Below, one piece after another: positions 26,392-35,792 of a stretch of 64,000 nucleotides of DNA. The stretch's first letter is position 1, and every line of letters starts with the position of its first letter. The DNA comes from Nocardia sp. NBC_01503 (GTDB lineage: Bacteria; Actinomycetota; Actinomycetes; Mycobacteriales; Mycobacteriaceae): assembly GCF_036327755.1 (NCBI RefSeq), contig NZ_CP109596.1, positions 3,162,001 through 3,226,000 of the forward strand, read 5' to 3'. Below the pieces are notes generated by a model. It worked only from the letters and a program-made list of their open reading frames with translations, had not been told where the DNA came from and made no database searches. The position numbers were made by a program, and so were the translations under genes.

Positions 26392-27261
26392 TCAGCCGAA
26401 GGTCAATGCCAGTCCGGTGGCGATCGACCACACCAGCAGTGCCAGGCCGGTACCCGCCAGCGCTGGAATGAGTCCCGGACCGTTCTTACCAGTGCGAACC
26501 GGTTCGTGGGCCTTGATCGCCAGGGGCAGGGCCGCCAGGCCGAACATTACCCAGCCGGTGCGCCCCACCATCGCCGCGGTCGCCGCGAACGGGACCAGTA
26601 TGAGCACCAGATGCAGTGTGCGGGTGCGGGTGTCGCCGAGGCGTACCGCCAGGGTGGTCTTACCGCTCACCGAATCGGTGGGGATATCGCGCAGGTTATT
26701 GGTCACCAGCACGGCGCTGGAGAACGAGCCGACCGCGATGGCACAGGCCAGCCCGACCCAGTCGACCCGCCCGGCCTGGACGAACTGGGTGCCCAGCACC
26801 GCGACCAGCCCGAAGAATACGAAGACCGCGATCTCACCGAAACCGCTGTAGCCGTACGGGTTCCGGCCGCCGGTGTAGAACCAGGCCCCGGCCAGGCAGG
26901 CCGCGCCCACCAGCAGCAGCCACCACGCGCTGGTCGCCACCAGAATCAGCCCGAGCACCGCGCCCAGCGCGAGACAGCCGATCGCCGCATTGCGCACCGC
27001 GCCCGGGCTCGCGAGCTTCGAACCGACCAGGCGCAGCGGCCCGACCCGATCGTCGTCGGTACCGCGAATACCGTCGGAGTAGTCGTTGGCGTAGTTCACG
27101 CCGATGATCAGCGAGAGCGAAAGCAGCAGGCACAGCACCGCTTTCCACCACACCGCGCCATCGATGGAGGCGGCGGCCCCCGTGCCCGCCAGGACCGGAG
27201 CGATCGCATTCGGCAGAGTGCGCGGCCGAGCGCCCTCGATCCACTGTGCTGCTGTAGCCAT
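26392..27261 (-). CDS. menA: 1,4-dihydroxy-2-naphthoate polyprenyltransferase
   Basis: A 289-residue UbiA-superfamily membrane enzyme with about nine helices. It attaches the polyprenyl chain to 1,4-dihydroxy-2-naphthoate, making demethylmenaquinone. The first Asp-rich site is NYANDYSDG near residue 57 and the second region lies around NNLRDIPTD near residue 190. On the minus strand TAGGCT precedes the ATG by seven bases, suggesting a leaderless message. The other men genes of the window are menE, menB, menD and menG. Confidence 0.95.
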   Translation of the reverse strand: MATAAQWIEGARPRTLPNAIAPVLAGTGAAASIDGAVWWKAVLCLLLSLSLIIGVNYANDYSDGIRGTDDDRVGPLRLVGSKLASPGAVRNAAIGCLALGAVLGLILVATSAWWLLLVGAACLAGAWFYTGGRNPYGYSGFGEIAVFVFFGLVAVLGTQFVQAGRVDWVGLACAIAVGSFSSAVLVTNNLRDIPTDSVSGKTTLAVRLGDTRTRTLHLVLILVPFAATAAMVGRTGWVMFGLAALPLAIKAHEPVRTGKNGPGLIPALAGTGLALLVWSIATGLALTFG

Positions 27262-27321
27262 GTACCGCAGCCTAGTGCGAGGGTTCCGGCAGTACCCGCC
27301 AGTGTGGTGGCGGGTTTGTCC

Positions 27322-27777
27322 TCACGCCTCGGCGGCGGCCTTCAACTGGGCCAGGCCCTTCTCGAAGTCCTTGCCGATCATGCGATCCATCGGCATCACC
27401 TTGGCCATGAGGGCCATGAGCCCACCGCGCTGACCGGTCATCCGCCAGCTGACCGCGGTGCCCTCGGGCCGCGCGATGAACTCGAAGGTCACCTGATTGG
27501 TATTGCGAATCGGCTTCTCGAAGTTCAACCGGATGCCGACGGCCTGCGAGGTCTCGGAGGTGATCTCCATATCGCCGCGCCCGGCCTTGCGATTGCCATT
27601 CCAGGCGTACCGGGCGCCGATACCGCGATCGGCCCCGCTGTACGTGCGTTCCATGGTCGGATCCAGACCCTCCCACGGCGACCACTGCTGCCACTGCTGG
27701 AAGTCGTTGACGAGTGCTCGGATCCGGGCGGGATCGGCCTTGATGACCGTTTCCCGCACGATGTCGAAGTCGGTCAT
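27322..27777 (-). CDS. SRPBCC (START-like) family protein
   Basis: A 151-residue protein with the helix-grip fold signature: an N-terminal strand (DFDIVRETVIKAD), FQQWQQWSPWEGLDP, and a late helix (GKDFEKGLAQLKAAAE). Members bind hydrophobic ligands such as lipids or polyketides; here the ligand is unknown. The ATG at 27777 begins the conserved domain; the frame extends 20 codons further without homology. It is divergent from the large BTAD regulator. Confidence 0.85.
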   Translation of the reverse strand: MTDFDIVRETVIKADPARIRALVNDFQQWQQWSPWEGLDPTMERTYSGADRGIGARYAWNGNRKAGRGDMEITSETSQAVGIRLNFEKPIRNTNQVTFEFIARPEGTAVSWRMTGQRGGLMALMAKVMPMDRMIGKDFEKGLAQLKAAAEA

Positions 27778-27857
27778 GATCTTCAGGGTAGGCGACCGCA
27801 CCGACGCATCCGGCGAATCAGGCACCTCCGGCGGCACTCACCTACGATTGGCGAGGA

Positions 27858-30800
27858 ATGTTTTCGGAAACAGGCAGTTCCAGCGGTGCCGGTACCACCC
27901 GGCGGGCCCCCACGGGCGACACGGTCCTACTGGCCCTACTGGGGGAGGTCGCCGTCCGGCGTGACGGTGGCCTCGCACCCGTACCCGGAGCCAGGGCGCG
28001 GCTGTTGGTCGCCGCGCTGGCCACGCATCCGGGCCGTAGTCGCAGCGCCCAGGCCCTCATCGACGACGTATGGGGTGAGGATCCGCCGCGCGCGCCGATG
28101 AACGCGCTGCACACGCAGGTCTCCCGGCTGCGCTCGACGCTGCCCGAGGGTGCGCTGGAGATCGGCCCGGCCGGTTACCGCCTGGTGCTACGCGCCGATC
28201 AGGTCGATCTGACCCTGGCTCGACAGTTGGAAACCCAAGCGCGCCAAGCACATGAGAGCGGCGACGATGCCGCCTGCCTGACCCTGATCGCCGAGGCCCG
28301 CGCGCTCTGGCGCGGTGAGCCCGCCGCCGACCTGCCGTCCGGCTCGGTCGCCGACGAACTCGGCGAACTCGCCACCGCCCGGCGGCAGGGGCTGGACACC
28401 CTCGAACTCGAGGCCCGCGAAACCGTCGGTGACCTGGCGGGCGCACTCGCCCTGGCGCGCATCGCCGTCGCCGCCGAGCCCTTCGACGAGCCCGCGCACG
28501 CCACCCTCATGCGACTACTCGCTGCCGCCGGTCGCGGCAATGAGGCCCTGGATGTGTTCGCGTCCCTCCGAACCCGCCTCGTCGACCAACTCGGCGCGGA
28601 CCCGGGCCCGGCGCTCACCGCCATGAATACCGCCCTGCTGCGCGGCGAGCCGCTCCCGGGTCCGCGGCCCGCGCTGTCGCCCGGTCGCGGCCGCGAGAAC
28701 CCGCCCGCAGGAGGCGATCGGTACGGTGCCGCGGATTATCCGGCGGGATCGGGTAACGCGGTGCGGGCGAACGCATCATGGGGGCAGGGGTATCCCGGCA
28801 AAACGTATTCGGCTGAGCCATCGGGTGATTCGGGGGCTCCATCGTTCGGCCGGACCGGGTCCGGCACCGCTCGGGACTCCGGATCGGGTTACCCGGTGGA
28901 CGGGAATTCCGCTGCGGCGCAGAGATATTCCCATCCGAGGGTGTCCGATCCGAGTGAATCGCACGGCACCGGCGGGGCGAGTGACGGGCGGAGCTCGGCG
29001 CCCGCCGAGGCCGAATCGACCTGGCCGGGGCCGACCTCGGCGGGCCGGTTATCGCAGCTGACGGCCACCGCGAGTTATGCGGTCTCCTCGCGCGCCGAGG
29101 CCGCGGAGGTCGTCGGCGGGCCGATCGGCCTACGGGCCGCGCCCAATCCGCTGCTCGGTCGTGAGGCGGATATCGATGCGCTGGAGGCACTGCTGCACGC
29201 ATCGCGGGTGACCACGGTGCTCGGGCCGGGCGGCACCGGTAAGACCCGGGTCGCCAATGAGCTCGGTGCCCGGGTGGCGGACGAGCGAGCGGTGGCGCTG
29301 GTCGAACTGGCCTCGCTGCGCGCCGATCCGGCGGGGGTGGCCGAGACCCGGATGGAGATCGAGGCCGCCATCGCGGCGACGCTCGGGGTGGGCGAGTTCA
29401 GCCGCGATACGAATATCCTGCGGGCCAACCACAATCGGGATATGGGACGCCGGTTGCGCGAGGCGCTCTCCTCCCGGCCGATGCTCCTGATCCTGGACAA
29501 TTGTGAACATCTGGTGGACGCGGTGGCCGAGTTGGTCGCCGATCTCGTGGGCTCCAGCGATCAGCTGACGGTACTCACCACGAGCCGCGCGCCGCTCCAG
29601 ATCACCGCCGAAACGGTATACCCTTTGCCGCCGTTGACCATTGACGCGCACGGCTCCCCGGCTACCGAACTGTTCATCGCGCGGGCCCGTGCGGTCCGGC
29701 CCTCGGTGCGTCTGGACCCCGAGGTGGTGGCCCGGCTCTGCCGCACCCTGGACGGACTGCCGCTGGCCATCGAACTGGCGGCGGCGCGCACCCGCACCAT
29801 GAGTGTGGAGGAGATCGAGTCCCGCCTCGATCATCGATTCGCCCTGCTGCGCAGTGGGGATCGCAGTTCGCCGGAGCGGCATCGCACCCTGCACGCGGTC
29901 ATCGAGTGGAGTTGGAATCTGCTCGACGGTGAACAGCGCACCGCGTTGCGGCGGCTCTGCCGTTTCCCGGCCGGATTCACCCTCGCCGCGGCCGAGGCGA
30001 TACTCGCCGACGGTGATATCGATGCCGCGATCGCCGTCGACGGCCTGGTCGGCCAATCCCTGCTCACCGTGCTGGAATCCGACGACACCGAATACGACGG
30101 CACCCGCTACCGCATGCTGGAGACGGTGCGCGAATTCGGTGAGGAACAGCTGGTGGCCACCGGCGAAGCCGATCGGGTGATGGACCGGATGGCAAGCTGG
30201 GCAAGGGAATTCGCGATCGAATCGGCGCGCCGCTATCACACCGAGGATCAGGTGGCGGTGGTGCTCGGTGTCGCCTCTGAGGTCGACAATCTGAACGCGG
30301 TCCTGCGCTACGCCGTCGACGGCCGCGATGCCGTCACCGCGCACGCGGTGTATCCGGTGTTGGCGCTGCTGTGGGTGATGCGCGGCGCGCATCTGGAGTT
30401 GATCTCCTGGACCGGCCGGATCGCGGCCATGCCCATGCGCACCGGTCCGCTCGGTACCGAAGAGGCCGATCTGCAGATGTTCGGCCAGCTCATCCTGGGC
30501 CTGCACCTGATGTACATGGGCGGCGACGCGGGTGACGACAATCGCAATCTGATGCGTGTGCGCAGCCGCATTCGGCGACTGGTGCGCGCCGGGGATTCGC
30601 TGAGTCCGGTCTTCCGGTTCCTCGGCACCACCGCCGCGCTCCCGATGGACAGCCGCAAACTGGCCCGCCAACTCAATGACGGTGTGCGATCGCCGGATGT
30701 GCACACCCGGGTCGCGGCGCTGCTGCTGCGCGCCAATACCCGGGAGAACTCCGGCGATGTGCACGGCTCCATCCGAGACGCGGTGCACGCCTTGGAGAAT

Positions 30801-31622
30801 GGCGCACAGGACGATCTGTGGGGCACCGCCATGGTGTGCCAGCACCTGGGCGGTATGTACGGGCAGTCCGCGCGCTACGCCAAGTCCGTGGCGTACTACG
30901 AGCGCACCGCGGACATCTTCGTCAAACTGCAGGCCTACGAGGAGAGTATCGAGATCCGCAGCTATCTCGCCGTCTCACTGGTGGGGTGCGGCCAGGTCGA
31001 GCGGGCCCGCCGGGAACTGATGCCGGTGCTACCCGGCGTCGGCATCGATCCGGCCGATATGAGCGCCTCCGTGCAGCCCAACCATCGGCGGGCCACCGTC
31101 ATCGCCGGATTGGCGGAGATCGAACTGGCCGAGGGCGATATCGATACCGGACTGGCCCGCTACCGGCAGTCCCTCGAGTCGATGGCCTGGCCGAACGGGA
31201 TGGTCGCGCCCGGGCCCGGCGATCTGATGACGGCCTCCGCCGTGATCGACGCCCATGTGCTGCACGGCCGGGCCGACACGGTGGCCGAACTCGTCGATCA
31301 GTTGGTCGAATCCGCGCTGCCCAAGCTGGGGCACTATCGGGATCTGCCGCAGATCGGGGCGGTGGCCACCGCGGTCGGAACCTACCTGCTCACCATCGAC
31401 GGCGGCTCCGATCCGGGTTTGGAATTATTCGCCCTCGCGCCGAAAGTATTTCCGCGCCAAGACTATCCGTCCATGCACTGGCAGCGGCATCGGGAGTTCC
31501 ATCAGCCCGCCGTCGGCGCGGAGCGGATGGCGGCGGCGGTGCGTGCGGCGGTGCCCTTCAACCGCCGCACGGCACCACCGCGCATCTTCGAGCTGTTGAA
31601 CGAATTCCGGCGGAACCGCTGA
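27858..31622 (+). CDS. BTAD / NB-ARC / repeat-containing transcriptional regulator (AfsR-like)
   Basis: A 1254-residue regulator. Residues about 22-105 form an OmpR-like winged helix (LVAALATHPGRSRSAQALIDDVWG), about 110-250 the bacterial transcriptional activator domain, about 265-425 a Gly/Ser/Pro-rich disordered linker. An NTPase domain has Walker A GPGGTGKT (K462) and Walker B LLILDNCEH (D547), and the C-terminal ~500 residues are TPR-like helical repeats. Such STAND ATPases integrate a signal before activating nearby genes. It converges with the CcdA-like and DsbA-like genes. Target and signal are unknown. The ATG has GAGGA very close; TACGAT lies nine bases upstream. Confidence 0.88.
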   Translation: MFSETGSSSGAGTTRRAPTGDTVLLALLGEVAVRRDGGLAPVPGARARLLVAALATHPGRSRSAQALIDDVWGEDPPRAPMNALHTQVSRLRSTLPEGALEIGPAGYRLVLRADQVDLTLARQLETQARQAHESGDDAACLTLIAEARALWRGEPAADLPSGSVADELGELATARRQGLDTLELEARETVGDLAGALALARIAVAAEPFDEPAHATLMRLLAAAGRGNEALDVFASLRTRLVDQLGADPGPALTAMNTALLRGEPLPGPRPALSPGRGRENPPAGGDRYGAADYPAGSGNAVRANASWGQGYPGKTYSAEPSGDSGAPSFGRTGSGTARDSGSGYPVDGNSAAAQRYSHPRVSDPSESHGTGGASDGRSSAPAEAESTWPGPTSAGRLSQLTATASYAVSSRAEAAEVVGGPIGLRAAPNPLLGREADIDALEALLHASRVTTVLGPGGTGKTRVANELGARVADERAVALVELASLRADPAGVAETRMEIEAAIAATLGVGEFSRDTNILRANHNRDMGRRLREALSSRPMLLILDNCEHLVDAVAELVADLVGSSDQLTVLTTSRAPLQITAETVYPLPPLTIDAHGSPATELFIARARAVRPSVRLDPEVVARLCRTLDGLPLAIELAAARTRTMSVEEIESRLDHRFALLRSGDRSSPERHRTLHAVIEWSWNLLDGEQRTALRRLCRFPAGFTLAAAEAILADGDIDAAIAVDGLVGQSLLTVLESDDTEYDGTRYRMLETVREFGEEQLVATGEADRVMDRMASWAREFAIESARRYHTEDQVAVVLGVASEVDNLNAVLRYAVDGRDAVTAHAVYPVLALLWVMRGAHLELISWTGRIAAMPMRTGPLGTEEADLQMFGQLILGLHLMYMGGDAGDDNRNLMRVRSRIRRLVRAGDSLSPVFRFLGTTAALPMDSRKLARQLNDGVRSPDVHTRVAALLLRANTRENSGDVHGSIRDAVHALENGAQDDLWGTAMVCQHLGGMYGQSARYAKSVAYYERTADIFVKLQAYEESIEIRSYLAVSLVGCGQVERARRELMPVLPGVGIDPADMSASVQPNHRRATVIAGLAEIELAEGDIDTGLARYRQSLESMAWPNGMVAPGPGDLMTASAVIDAHVLHGRADTVAELVDQLVESALPKLGHYRDLPQIGAVATAVGTYLLTIDGGSDPGLELFALAPKVFPRQDYPSMHWQRHREFHQPAVGAERMAAAVRAAVPFNRRTAPPRIFELLNEFRRNR

Positions 31623-31628
31623 CCCGGA

Positions 31629-32480
31629 TCAGTCCTGCTCGGCGTACTCGTCGGCGTGGGTCTCCGCGCGCCAGAGTCGCCAGCCCACCAGTCCCAGCGC
31701 CATCGCACCGAGGATCAGCAGCACGGTGGTATCGGAGACGGCCTGCCCGAAGCGTTGCACCATTGCCTCCACCTGGAATTCGGTATCCGCGCCGAGCAGA
31801 CTCGGCAGCGCCGAGGTGCCGTCGAAGAGTAGGAAGACCGCGCCCAGCAGGATGAAGAACACCCCGGAGATCAGTGAGGTGCTGTGCAACTCCAGCTTGC
31901 CGATTCGTAAGCTGCTGCCGCGCAACCACTTTCGCTGACCCAAGTAGAAGCGGTCCCACAGCGAGGCCAGTAGGAACAGTGGCGCGGCCATACCGAGCGC
32001 GTAGACCGCGAGCAGTAATCCGCCCTCGATCGGCGATCCGCCGACGGCCGCCACCGCCAGAATCGAGCCGAGAATCGGCCCGGCGCAGAATCCGGCCAGA
32101 CCGTAGACCAGGCCGAGCAGGTATACCGCGCCCGACCGCTCGGGCCGGCCCCGCTTCGCCGCCGCGCGCTGGGCGAAGCCGAAAGCGAAACCGCGGCCTA
32201 GGATTTGAAGGACGCCCAGGCCGATAATGGTCCAGCCGCCGATGGTGATCAGCAGCTCGCGATTATTCGAGAACAGTTGCCCTGCAAACGATCCCGCGAT
32301 TCCAAGCGGCACCAGCGTGGTGGCCAGGCCGAGATAGAACATGGCGGTTCGGCCCAGTAGCCTGCCCTGCGAATCGAACGAGTACGCGAAGAAGCTGGGC
32401 AGCAGCAGCGCGCTGCACGGGCTCACCAACGCCAGCAGACCACCCAGGAAGGCCGCGAAAAAGCCTACGGTGCCACTCAT
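31629..32480 (-). CDS. CcdA/DsbD-type membrane thiol-electron carrier
   Basis: A 283-residue protein with about six to seven helices and redox cysteines in LVSPCSALLLPS and AGFCAGPILG. It resembles the CcdA/DipZ family more loosely than the 13534-14358 gene. It probably feeds electrons to the DsbA-like protein encoded just upstream, whose stop overlaps its start by four bases. It ends six bases from the convergent regulator. Confidence 0.88.
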   Translation of the reverse strand: MSGTVGFFAAFLGGLLALVSPCSALLLPSFFAYSFDSQGRLLGRTAMFYLGLATTLVPLGIAGSFAGQLFSNNRELLITIGGWTIIGLGVLQILGRGFAFGFAQRAAAKRGRPERSGAVYLLGLVYGLAGFCAGPILGSILAVAAVGGSPIEGGLLLAVYALGMAAPLFLLASLWDRFYLGQRKWLRGSSLRIGKLELHSTSLISGVFFILLGAVFLLFDGTSALPSLLGADTEFQVEAMVQRFGQAVSDTTVLLILGAMALGLVGWRLWRAETHADEYAEQD

Positions 32481-33226
32481 TCCGCATGCTCCGGGCTGTT
32501 CTTCGCGGCATTCGACGCGGCGTCGATAACGGCCGAGAACTGCTCGATGGGCTGTGCGCCCAGCACCGGCCGGCCGTTGATGAGGAAGGTCGGGGTGGAG
32601 GACGCGCCCAGTGCGTACGCCTCGCGGGCATCACGCTGTACCGCGGCGGCGGATGCCGGTGACTCCTGATCCGCGCGGAACTTCGCCATATTCGGCACGC
32701 CCGCCTGTGCGGCGAACTCGGCCAGCAGGTCGGGGGTGAGCGCACCGGTGTTCTTCTGCTCCGGCGCGCCGGTCTGCACGATGTGATGGAATTCCCAGAA
32801 TCGGCCCTGCTGTGCGGCGGCCCAGGCGGCGCGGGCCGCGTTCTCGGACTCCTGACCGAAGATCGGGAAGTTCCGCCATTCGATGCGCAGCACGCCCTGC
32901 TCCACATACTTCGAGATGAGCTTCGGTTCGATGGTGCGTCCGAAGGTACGGCAGAACGAGCACTGGAAGTCCGAGTACTCGATCATCACCACCGGGGCAT
33001 CGATCTTGCCGAGGGCGAGCGGATCGTTGGCCTCCCGGCGGGCCAGCTTCGCCAGTTCGGCGAACATGGGATTGGTCTCCGCCGCGGCGGCCTTCGTCTC
33101 CGGTTCGTCATTGCCGTCGATCATCTGGAAAGCGGCTATGGCGAGCAGGCAGACCGCGGCGAACACCGCGAGTCCCGCGAAGAGTTTCCTATTGCTGTTC
33201 GTGCTGTTCTTGCTGATTTCGGACAT
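32477..33226 (-). CDS. DsbA-like membrane-anchored thiol-disulfide oxidoreductase
   Basis: A 249-residue protein with one N-terminal helix (about 14-34) as anchor and a DsbA-like thioredoxin domain carrying CSFC in YSDFQCSFCRTFG near residue 90, an inserted helical region, and the cis-Pro loop SSTPTFLING. It would introduce or isomerise disulfides in exported proteins. It overlaps the CcdA-like gene by four bases, forming an electron-supply pair. Confidence 0.9.
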   Translation of the reverse strand: MSEISKNSTNSNRKLFAGLAVFAAVCLLAIAAFQMIDGNDEPETKAAAAETNPMFAELAKLARREANDPLALGKIDAPVVMIEYSDFQCSFCRTFGRTIEPKLISKYVEQGVLRIEWRNFPIFGQESENAARAAWAAAQQGRFWEFHHIVQTGAPEQKNTGALTPDLLAEFAAQAGVPNMAKFRADQESPASAAAVQRDAREAYALGASSTPTFLINGRPVLGAQPIEQFSAVIDAASNAAKNSPEHAE

Positions 33227-33300
33227 GCGAATACCCCTGGACTACTTCGGTCCTGAATGACGTCGAATATGCGTGAAGACATGGCTGTACGCCGGGTCTC

Positions 33301-33717
33301 CTAAATGATCAGCACCGTCGTCAGATGGGGAGATGTCATCGGCAGGGTCGGCCCGCGCGGGGCGATGTCATACGAAAGCCGCTGGGTGGCAGGGAGTTCC
33401 GGAATCAGCGCGAATACGGGTGTGAGCAGCTGATCTCCGGTGGCGCGCGGTGGCGCCGTCACCTGGCCGAGCGGATCCTGTCCGGGCTGATCGTGCCGCT
33501 CACAGAAGGGCGCGTGGGTACTCGCCACGGTATCGCCCGGGGCGGTCACCGCCTGCACGGAAATCTGTTGCGCCGAGCCCCAATCCGCGACCGCGGCGAT
33601 CAATCCGAGTATTGCGAACAATCCCGTCAACAGCGCGGCGCAGGACAGCCGAAACGACTTTCGGCTGCGCGGGGCTGGATGGGAATTCACCGGATCGACC
33701 ATAACAGGCGTGCCCAT
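33301..33717 (-). CDS. Membrane-anchored hypothetical protein
   Basis: About 138 residues with one N-terminal hydrophobic helix (LSCAALLTGLFAILGLIAAV), then an extracytoplasmic part with a single Cys (APFCERHDQ) and no known domain. The start is uncertain: ATGs at 33717 and 33702 are possible and neither has a clear ribosome site; a still longer frame reaches 33801. It may be cotranscribed with the DsbA-like gene downstream, which would fit an exported thiol protein, but this is inference. Confidence 0.5.
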   Translation of the reverse strand: MGTPVMVDPVNSHPAPRSRKSFRLSCAALLTGLFAILGLIAAVADWGSAQQISVQAVTAPGDTVASTHAPFCERHDQPGQDPLGQVTAPPRATGDQLLTPVFALIPELPATQRLSYDIAPRGPTLPMTSPHLTTVLII

Positions 33718-33729
33718 ACACACGGCAGA

Positions 33730-33762
33730 ATGCCCGCCCACCGGAATCCGGTGGACGGGCAT
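33730..33762 (-). terminator. Terminator hairpin of the ABC exporter operon
   Basis: ATGCCCG pairs with CGGGCAT and CCACCGGA with TCCGGTGG around a one-base loop, with one mismatch. It lies 17 bases past the end of the leftward permease gene. Confidence 0.7.
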
Positions 33763-33778
33763 GGGGGTGGAGTTCAGC

Positions 33779-34618
33779 TCACGCGTGGCGCATATAGGCA
33801 CGCAGTGCGAGCGGGGCGAAGACGATGATCACCACGACACCGCCGATGAGCGACCAGGCCAGATTGGCGGTGACGCCGGTCCCGTTCATCAGCTCGCGGG
33901 CCGTATTGACCATGTAGTAGACCGGATTGGCCTTGTTGAGGCCCTGCAGCCAGCCCGGCATATTGCCGACCGGTGCGAAGGTGCCGCCCATGAAGGTCAG
34001 CGGGAACATGATCATCATGGAGATGCCCTGCACCGAGGCCGCGCTCTTACCGGTGACGCCGACCAGCGCCCAGATCCAGCTGATGGCGAAGGAGCAGAAC
34101 ACCACGACCAGTCCGGCGAGTACGACGCCGAGCACGCCGCCCTCGGGGTGGTAGCCGAGTGCCAGGCCGACGATCACGGTGAGCGTGGTGGCCAGGCCGT
34201 AGCGCACCATATCGGCCAGCAGCGCACCCGAGAGTGCCGAAATACGGGCGATGGGAAGGGATTTGAAGCGGTCGAAGACGCCCTTGTCCATATCCTCGCG
34301 CAGCTGGGTGCCGGTGGCGACCGAGGTCAGCACCACCGTCTGTACCAGAATGCCCGGAATCAACAGGGGCAGATAGGCCGAGACGCTCCCACCGATGGAA
34401 CCGCCGAAGATGAAGGCGAACAGCGCGGTGAACAGGATCGGCTGCACGGTGACATCGAACAGCTGTTCCGGATTGTGCCGGATCTTGAGCAAACCGCGGT
34501 ACGCCATGGTGAGCGAGTTCTGCGCGGTCTTCTTCAGACTGATGTGATTGCTGACCTCGGGAATGGGGACCGTGGTGACGGCCGTGTGCTTTCCGGGGGC
34601 GGTGAGTGTGGTGGTCAT
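33779..34618 (-). CDS. ABC-2-type exporter permease (DrrB-like)
   Basis: A 279-residue membrane protein with about six helices and the ABC-2 motif of daunorubicin-resistance-type permeases (FDRFKSLPIARISALSG, LTFMGGTFAPV). Together with the ATPase encoded upstream (four-base overlap) it would form a homodimeric exporter for drugs or lipids. The substrate is not identifiable. Confidence 0.9.
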   Translation of the reverse strand: MTTTLTAPGKHTAVTTVPIPEVSNHISLKKTAQNSLTMAYRGLLKIRHNPEQLFDVTVQPILFTALFAFIFGGSIGGSVSAYLPLLIPGILVQTVVLTSVATGTQLREDMDKGVFDRFKSLPIARISALSGALLADMVRYGLATTLTVIVGLALGYHPEGGVLGVVLAGLVVVFCSFAISWIWALVGVTGKSAASVQGISMMIMFPLTFMGGTFAPVGNMPGWLQGLNKANPVYYMVNTARELMNGTGVTANLAWSLIGGVVVIIVFAPLALRAYMRHA

Positions 34619-35625
34619 GCCGCGCTCTTTTCGGTATCGGTGGTGTCGTCTTCCGCGCCGTGACCGGTAAGTGCGAAGAACACCTCGTCCAGGCTGGGCT
34701 TGCTGACGTTGATCTCCTCGACCCGAATATCGTGCTCGCGCAATCGGATCAGGATGTCGGTGGTGATGGCGGGATCGGGCAGGGGAGCGGTGATGCGGCC
34801 CGCTTCGGGGGAGACGGTGGCCTCGACGGCCTTGCCCTCGGCGCGGGACAGGTACTCCGAGACCAGGGCGCGCGCCTCATCGATGCGGCCCCGGTCCTCG
34901 AGGGTGAGTTGCAGGGCGGACAGGCCGACCGAACCCTTCAACTCGTCCGAGGTGCCGTCGGCGATGACCTTGCCGCGGTCGATGACCGCGATCCGATCGG
35001 CCAGCTGATCGGCCTCGTCCAGGTACTGGGTGGTGAGCAGCACCGTCGAGCCCTCGCGGACCAGGCGGCGGATGGTCTCCCACATCTGGGCGCGGGTACG
35101 CGGATCCAGACCGGTGGTCGGCTCGTCCAGGAACAGCAGCGGGGGAGTGGAGATCAGACTGGCGGCCAGATCCAGGCGGCGGCGCATACCGCCGGAGAAG
35201 TTCTCCAGCGCCTTGTTGGCGGCCTCCTGAAGTCCGAACTCCTCCAGCAGTTCGGCCGACTTGCGGCGCGCATCCGCCTTGGAGAGTCCGAGCAGTCGCG
35301 AGAAGATAATGAGATTCTCTGTGGCCGTGAGCTTTTCGTCGACCGACGCGTACTGACCGGTCACGCCGATCAGCGAGCGCACCGCGGTGGGCTCGGTCAG
35401 CACATCACGACCGAAGATGCGGGCACTGCCGCCGTCCGGGCGCAGCAGCGTGGCCAGCATCCGGATGGTGGTGGTCTTACCGGCTCCATTGGGGCCGAGC
35501 ACGCCGTAAACGGCGCCCCGCGGAACCGCCAGGCTCACGCCGTCGACAGCCCGCTGCTCCCCGAAAATCTTGACCAGGTCATTCGCCTCGATGGCGAGTG
35601 CCTCAGCAGGTGTGTAAGAAGTCAT
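34615..35625 (-). CDS. ABC exporter ATP-binding protein (DrrA-like)
   Basis: A 336-residue ATPase with Walker [11 protein letters not shown], signature [12 protein letters not shown], Walker [13 protein letters not shown] and a DrrA-type C-terminal extension of about 90 residues that contacts the permease. The ATG at 35625 is used; a GTG three codons earlier is possible. The start region follows a cluster of inverted repeats at 35672-35744. Confidence 0.9.
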   Translation of the reverse strand: MTSYTPAEALAIEANDLVKIFGEQRAVDGVSLAVPRGAVYGVLGPNGAGKTTTIRMLATLLRPDGGSARIFGRDVLTEPTAVRSLIGVTGQYASVDEKLTATENLIIFSRLLGLSKADARRKSAELLEEFGLQEAANKALENFSGGMRRRLDLAASLISTPPLLFLDEPTTGLDPRTRAQMWETIRRLVREGSTVLLTTQYLDEADQLADRIAVIDRGKVIADGTSDELKGSVGLSALQLTLEDRGRIDEARALVSEYLSRAEGKAVEATVSPEAGRITAPLPDPAITTDILIRLREHDIRVEEINVSKPSLDEVFFALTGHGAEDDTTDTEKSAA

Positions 35626-35671
35626 GACGCACACTCTGCGGACCTGCGCTTACACGCGGCTTGCACGGCTA

Positions 35672-35744
35672 TTGCGCGATCACGCAAGCCCCCGGCGCAA
35701 GGGCTTGCGAGCGGCGGTATCCCCTTTGATCGCAAACGCGTTGC
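35672..35744. promoter_or_regulatory. Cluster of TTGCG/CGCAA inverted repeats upstream of the ABC operon
   Basis: Within 73 bases there are TTGCG-N6-CGCAA, then CGCAAGCCC-N9-GGGCTTGCG sharing its first arm, then GCAA-N5-TTGC. The set lies 47-119 bases upstream of the ATPase start and downstream of menE's end. It looks like an operator array or alternative leader hairpins; the regulator is not encoded beside it. Confidence 0.45.
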
Positions 35745-35792
35745 CCGGCCGATTCGGTCCGCCGATTCGGCCCGCCTGGAGCTACGGGGCGG

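Noticed and set aside
29130..30845. 571-codon open frame on the minus strand
   Set aside because: Antisense to the BTAD/NB-ARC regulator, which has Walker motifs in the other strand.
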